Origin: Halobacillus_B rhizosphaerae
GTDB lineage: Bacteria; Bacillota; Bacilli; Bacillales; Halobacillaceae
Direction of reading: 5' to 3'
Assembly (NCBI RefSeq): GCF_046719735.1
Contig: NZ_JAUTWQ010000006.1
Span: 186,001 to 250,000, forward strand
DNA: 64,000 bases
Both the position numbers and the translations under genes were made by a program. The notes under the pieces were generated by a model. It saw only the letters and a list, made by a program, of their open reading frames with translations. It was not told the DNA's origin and ran no database searches. Shown one piece after another: positions 60,801 through 64,000 of the stretch. Within the stretch, counting starts at the first letter, position 1. Each line of letters begins with the position of its first letter.

Positions 60801-61967
60801 ATGAATAAAAAAGATATCGCCGGCATCCGCAGGCAGTTGAAGGTCGACAATGACTTATTAAAGATCAGGAATATTTTTAACGTCTATATTATGAAGGAAA
60901 CGACGGAAATTTATCATCACCAGAGCCAGCCGTTCGAAATGCTCGATAAAGATCAACAGGAACTCTTTATGAATAATTTCAAGAAAGTCCTGACCGGCCA
61001 GCTGGATGAAAAATTATTTGAACTTAAATTTACACGTGAGGCAGACAATCATAGTCAGCTTATTCTACATAAAGGCTTATTGAGCAGTGGAGTAGAAGAC
61101 TGGAAAGAACAGATGCTGCTGATGACGGAGAAAATGATTCACGAACATCCCTATGAAAAGGATGTGGTGATCACCTTTATTCGCGCCGAATATTTAAAAT
61201 CGATGCGTGGAGGAAATGAAGAAGCGGAAGAAAGCTCTCGTGACGCGGTTTACTCCAATCCATTTATTCTTTGCAGCATTAACAAAACAGAAGAACCGAA
61301 AAAAGAAATCCAGTTCGACTATGTCGAGAAGGAATTCATTTACAAGCTGGAGGTCGATCCGGTCATTGATCTCAAAAATCCGATGTCAGGATTTCTTTTT
61401 CCAGGGATTACAGATGGGGCATCTGACGTCAATCACGTTCTTTATGCAGCCGGTAAAGCCAACGAACCGGATTACCGCTTCATTGAAGAAGTGTTAAACG
61501 GCGAAGAAATCATGACTGCAAAGGAAGACAAGGCCGTGTTTGAGGAAGTTATTAAAGATGTTGTCGGTGACCAGCTCAACCCATCCACGCTCGCCAACGT
61601 CTACGGAGAAATCAACCGCGTTGTCGAAGAGAATGAAGAGGAAGAAGCTCCGAAACTCGATTACAAAGACGTCGAGCGCGTGTTAAACCAGAGCGGGGAA
61701 CAAGTAGATTCCGAGAAAATTAAAACCGCCTTTCACCGCATTACGGATAACGAAACTTACGAGCTGAAAGCAAGCAGTATCGTTCCAAAGTACAAGTCAA
61801 AATCAATTAAGATTAACACCAAAATCGCCAACATTGCTATTAGCCCGCAGGACCTGCAATTCGTAAGGCAGGTTAATTATAAAGGGAAACGCTGCATCAT
61901 GATTGAAGTGGAAGAAGATGCAGAGATTGATGGGTTTAAAATGCTTCCGGAAGCTTTTGGCGAGTAA
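60801..61967 (+). CDS. DUF4317-family protein
   Basis: The 388-residue cytoplasmic protein begins MNKKDIAGIRRQLKVDNDLL then KIRNIFNVYIMKE, the clear start of the DUF4317 family. It continues with family-like acidic regions (VDPVIDLKNPMSGFLFPGIT) and the C-terminal VPKYKSKSIKINTKIANIAI. Length is typical. The family is widespread in Firmicutes and uncharacterised. AGGAG lies 12 nt before ATG 60801. It is divergent from the helicase and followed by a hairpin. Confidence 0.88.
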   Translation: MNKKDIAGIRRQLKVDNDLLKIRNIFNVYIMKETTEIYHHQSQPFEMLDKDQQELFMNNFKKVLTGQLDEKLFELKFTREADNHSQLILHKGLLSSGVEDWKEQMLLMTEKMIHEHPYEKDVVITFIRAEYLKSMRGGNEEAEESSRDAVYSNPFILCSINKTEEPKKEIQFDYVEKEFIYKLEVDPVIDLKNPMSGFLFPGITDGASDVNHVLYAAGKANEPDYRFIEEVLNGEEIMTAKEDKAVFEEVIKDVVGDQLNPSTLANVYGEINRVVEENEEEEAPKLDYKDVERVLNQSGEQVDSEKIKTAFHRITDNETYELKASSIVPKYKSKSIKINTKIANIAISPQDLQFVRQVNYKGKRCIMIEVEEDAEIDGFKMLPEAFGE

Positions 61968-62298
61968 AAGAATACTATTATTAAGGAATACAGCCAGGGA
62001 AAAACCAAAAGTTTCTCCTTAGTCAAGACAAACATCCGTACAATGAGGAAGCTAACCCATTTCTTCATCGTACGGATTTAATAATGACTAAAAAATTATT
62101 GGCTAGTCCCCAAGTATGAACGATTGTTTTTTGACCTCACTCATATCCATGTGAAGGAATCCACCCTCCCTCCACTTTAAGCTCCCGTTCCATTTTTCAG
62201 TCCATATCAATCACTGATTTATCTCAAATTATATTAAACTTTCTGGTGATATTTTTTTGAAAATTAGCACATCTTCCTTTCAAATGAAGCGTTTTTTT
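61968..62298. other. Intergenic region before katG
   Basis: It holds the hairpin at 62034-62077 and otherwise AT-rich sequence. No gene was found on either strand. Confidence 0.5.
62034..62077 (+). terminator. Probable terminator of the DUF4317 gene
   Basis: ATCCGTACAATGAGGAA pairs imperfectly with TTCTTCATCGTACGGAT, followed by TTAATAA. The T-run is weak. Confidence 0.5.
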
Positions 62299-62328
62299 AT
62301 TATAATTATAATCTAAGAGAGATTATAA
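62299..62328. promoter_or_regulatory. katG promoter region with PerR/Fur-like dyads
   Basis: Two TATAAT boxes (62301-62306, 62307-62312) lie in overlapping dyads. One is ATTATAA/TTATAAT (62299-62312). The other has perfect 9-bp arms, TTATAATCT (62306-62314) and AGATTATAA (62320-62328). The half-sites resemble the PerR box, but the spacing of the second differs from the usual 7-1-7. Peroxide control is likely from katG biology, not proven here. Confidence 0.45.
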
Positions 62329-62362
62329 ATTTTATTTCCATATACAGAAGGGAGAATAAAAG

Positions 62363-64000
62363 ATGGACAAGAATGAAATACACGATAGTCAAGCGGGAAA
62401 ATGCCCGGTGTCGCACGGTAAAACGGAGGAAGAAAGCGCTGTCACCACAGCGAAAGTGGGGACGACTAACAAAGATTGGTGGCCGAACCAGCTCAACCTT
62501 CATATTCTTCACCAGCATGATAAGAAAACCAACCCTATGGGGGAAGACTTTGATTATGCGGAAGCATTCAAACAACTTGATTACGACGCTCTTAAACAGG
62601 ATCTTCACTCCCTTATGACGGACAGTCAGGACTGGTGGCCGGCCGATTACGGACATTATGGTCCACTCTTTATCCGTATGTCCTGGCACGCAGCGGGTAC
62701 GTACCGGACAGGTGACGGACGCGGCGGCGGTGCAACAGGAAACCAGCGTTTTGCTCCTCTGAATAGCTGGCCGGATAATGCGAACCTGGACAAAGCGCGC
62801 CGTCTGCTTTGGCCGATTAAGCAAAAGTACGGAAATAAGATCTCCTGGGCTGACCTTCTCGTTTTAACAGGGAACGTAGCCCTTGAATCAATGGGTTTAA
62901 AAACCTTTGGATTTGGCGGAGGTCGTGAAGACGTATGGCATCCGGAAGAAGACGTGTATTGGGGAAATGAAAAAGAATGGCTGGGAGATAACCGGTACTC
63001 CGGTGATCGGGAACTTGAAAACCCGCTTGCGGCAGTCCAGATGGGGCTTATCTACGTAAACCCTGAGGGACCAAACGGGAACCCAGATCCGCTGGCAAGC
63101 GGGCGAGACATCCGTGAAACTTTTGCCCGCATGGGAATGAATGATGAAGAAACCGTCGCTCTTATCGCAGGCGGTCACACATTCGGGAAAGCTCACGGAG
63201 CCGGAGATCCTGAACTAGTCGGAGCAGCACCTGAAGCTGCTGATATCGAAGACCAAGGATTAGGTTGGAAGAGCAGTCACGGAAGCGGTAAAGGACGTGA
63301 CACCATTACAAGTGGAGTAGATGGTGCATGGACAGCTAACCCTACTAAATGGGATAACGGTTACTATGACCTCTTATTCGGCTATGAATGGGAGCATACG
63401 AAGAGTGCTGCCGGGGCTAACCAATGGAAACCAGTCAATCCTAAAGATGAAGATTTAGCACCAGACGCAGAAGATGCATCCGTCCGTGTTCCTACGTTTA
63501 TGACCACTGCGGATATGGCGTTACGCACGGACCCTGAATATGAAAAGATCTCACGACGCTTCCACAAGAACCCTGATGAGTTCGCAGATACATTCGCACG
63601 AGCGTGGTTTAAATTGCTCCATCGGGATATGGGACCTAAATCCAGATATCTCGGCCCTGAAGTTCCCGAAGAAGATCTTATCTGGCAGGACCCAATTCCT
63701 GAAGCTGAGTATGAGCTAACAGAGGCAGAAACTAAAGAGTTAAAGGCGACAATCCTTGATTCAGGACTAACCGTCAGTGAACTTGTAAAGACTGCCTGGG
63801 CTTCTGCAAGCACATTCCGCGGCTCTGACATGCGAGGCGGCGCGAATGGTGCCCGTATCCGCTTAGACCCTCAGAAGAACTGGGAAGTGAATGAACCAGA
63901 ACAACTATCTAAAGTGCTTTCTGTCTATGAGGAAATTCAAAGTAAGCACGAGAAGAAAGTCAGTCTGGCCGACTTGATTGTTCTTGGAGGAACGGCTGCC
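62363..64000 (+). CDS. katG: Catalase-peroxidase KatG, 3' part outside window
   Basis: The frame from ATG 62363 (AAGGGAG upstream) is open for 546 codons to the window end. The full-length family is about 730-750 residues, so roughly a quarter is missing. The distal haem site is Arg105-Trp108-His109 in RMSWHAAGTYR, and the proximal ligand is His272 in GGHTFGKAHGA. Trp108, Tyr231 (LIYVNPEGPNG) and Met257 (ARMGMND) can form the cross-link needed for catalase activity. The C-terminal copy domain begins near residue 430. It removes hydrogen peroxide in the cytoplasm. Confidence 0.96.
   Translation, partial: MDKNEIHDSQAGKCPVSHGKTEEESAVTTAKVGTTNKDWWPNQLNLHILHQHDKKTNPMGEDFDYAEAFKQLDYDALKQDLHSLMTDSQDWWPADYGHYGPLFIRMSWHAAGTYRTGDGRGGGATGNQRFAPLNSWPDNANLDKARRLLWPIKQKYGNKISWADLLVLTGNVALESMGLKTFGFGGGREDVWHPEEDVYWGNEKEWLGDNRYSGDRELENPLAAVQMGLIYVNPEGPNGNPDPLASGRDIRETFARMGMNDEETVALIAGGHTFGKAHGAGDPELVGAAPEAADIEDQGLGWKSSHGSGKGRDTITSGVDGAWTANPTKWDNGYYDLLFGYEWEHTKSAAGANQWKPVNPKDEDLAPDAEDASVRVPTFMTTADMALRTDPEYEKISRRFHKNPDEFADTFARAWFKLLHRDMGPKSRYLGPEVPEEDLIWQDPIPEAEYELTEAETKELKATILDSGLTVSELVKTAWASASTFRGSDMRGGANGARIRLDPQKNWEVNEPEQLSKVLSVYEEIQSKHEKKVSLADLIVLGGTAA

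Noticed and set aside
1..64000. Search for CRISPR arrays, tRNA/rRNA genes, transposases, prophage and riboswitches
   Set aside because: No regularly spaced direct repeats, cloverleaf genes, transposase motifs, phage structural genes or known riboswitch cores were noticed by eye; a covariance-model scan would be needed to exclude small RNAs.

Overview
The window comes from a low-GC, spore-forming member of the Bacillaceae. The evidence is strong AGGAGG ribosome sites, many TTG/GTG starts, GerP-type spore proteins, a MurNAc (murRQP) operon, YkcB/YkcC glycosyltransferases, a DUF4317 protein and a CcpA/XylR-style xylose locus. Several features recall moderately halophilic genera such as Halobacillus, but the genus is only a guess. 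No rRNA, tRNA, CRISPR array, phage or insertion sequence was seen.

Layout. 1-13.5 kb is a patchwork of single genes: a partial HExxH protein, a YobU/YobV-like effector and regulator pair, methyltransferase, GNAT, Imm-5-like, MFS exporter with its HTH regulator, a lipoprotein, a secreted M1 aminopeptidase and a CPT-like kinase. Between them lie visibly decayed genes (a kinase fragment and a twice-frameshifted histidine phosphatase). 13.9-17.1 kb is murR-murQ-murP for N-acetylmuramic acid salvage. 17.4-24 kb holds a YfkO-like nitroreductase, a GtrA/GT2/ArnT-like glycosyl-transfer operon and a divergent OmpR/histidine kinase pair.

25.2-46.4 kb is one pentose catabolic island. It encodes an ABC sugar importer without its ATPase, GH43 and GH52 beta-xylosidases, ThuA-like and Gfo/Idh/MocA proteins, the isomerase route (xylA, xylB, with XylR) and a non-phosphorylative route (YjhG/YagF-type xylonate dehydratase, FAH-family dehydratase, ketoglutarate-semialdehyde dehydrogenase, with an IclR regulator). 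Two perfect cre sites, a xylO between divergent promoters, and a 17-bp palindrome found in front of both non-phosphorylative dehydratase genes suggest how the branches are controlled.

46.7-48.5 kb is a small spore-coat/germination group: a GerPC-like protein, an Hsp20 and three GerPA/GerPF-like proteins that all appear to start at non-ATG codons. 49-52.2 kb is a two-gene operon of an ATP-grasp ligase and a 653-residue protein whose C-terminal half carries a calpain-like Gln-Cys-His-Asn constellation. This is the strongest candidate for an undescribed system in the window.

52.5-57.6 kb is again mixed, with decayed genes, an L,D-transpeptidase and a PadR/HAAS operon ending in a membrane protein built from four exact 51-residue repeats. 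58-64 kb holds a UvrD-like helicase, a DUF4317 protein and the 5' part of katG. Three copies of a ~150-bp imperfect palindrome lie between genes at 24.1, 46.5 and 60.3 kb.
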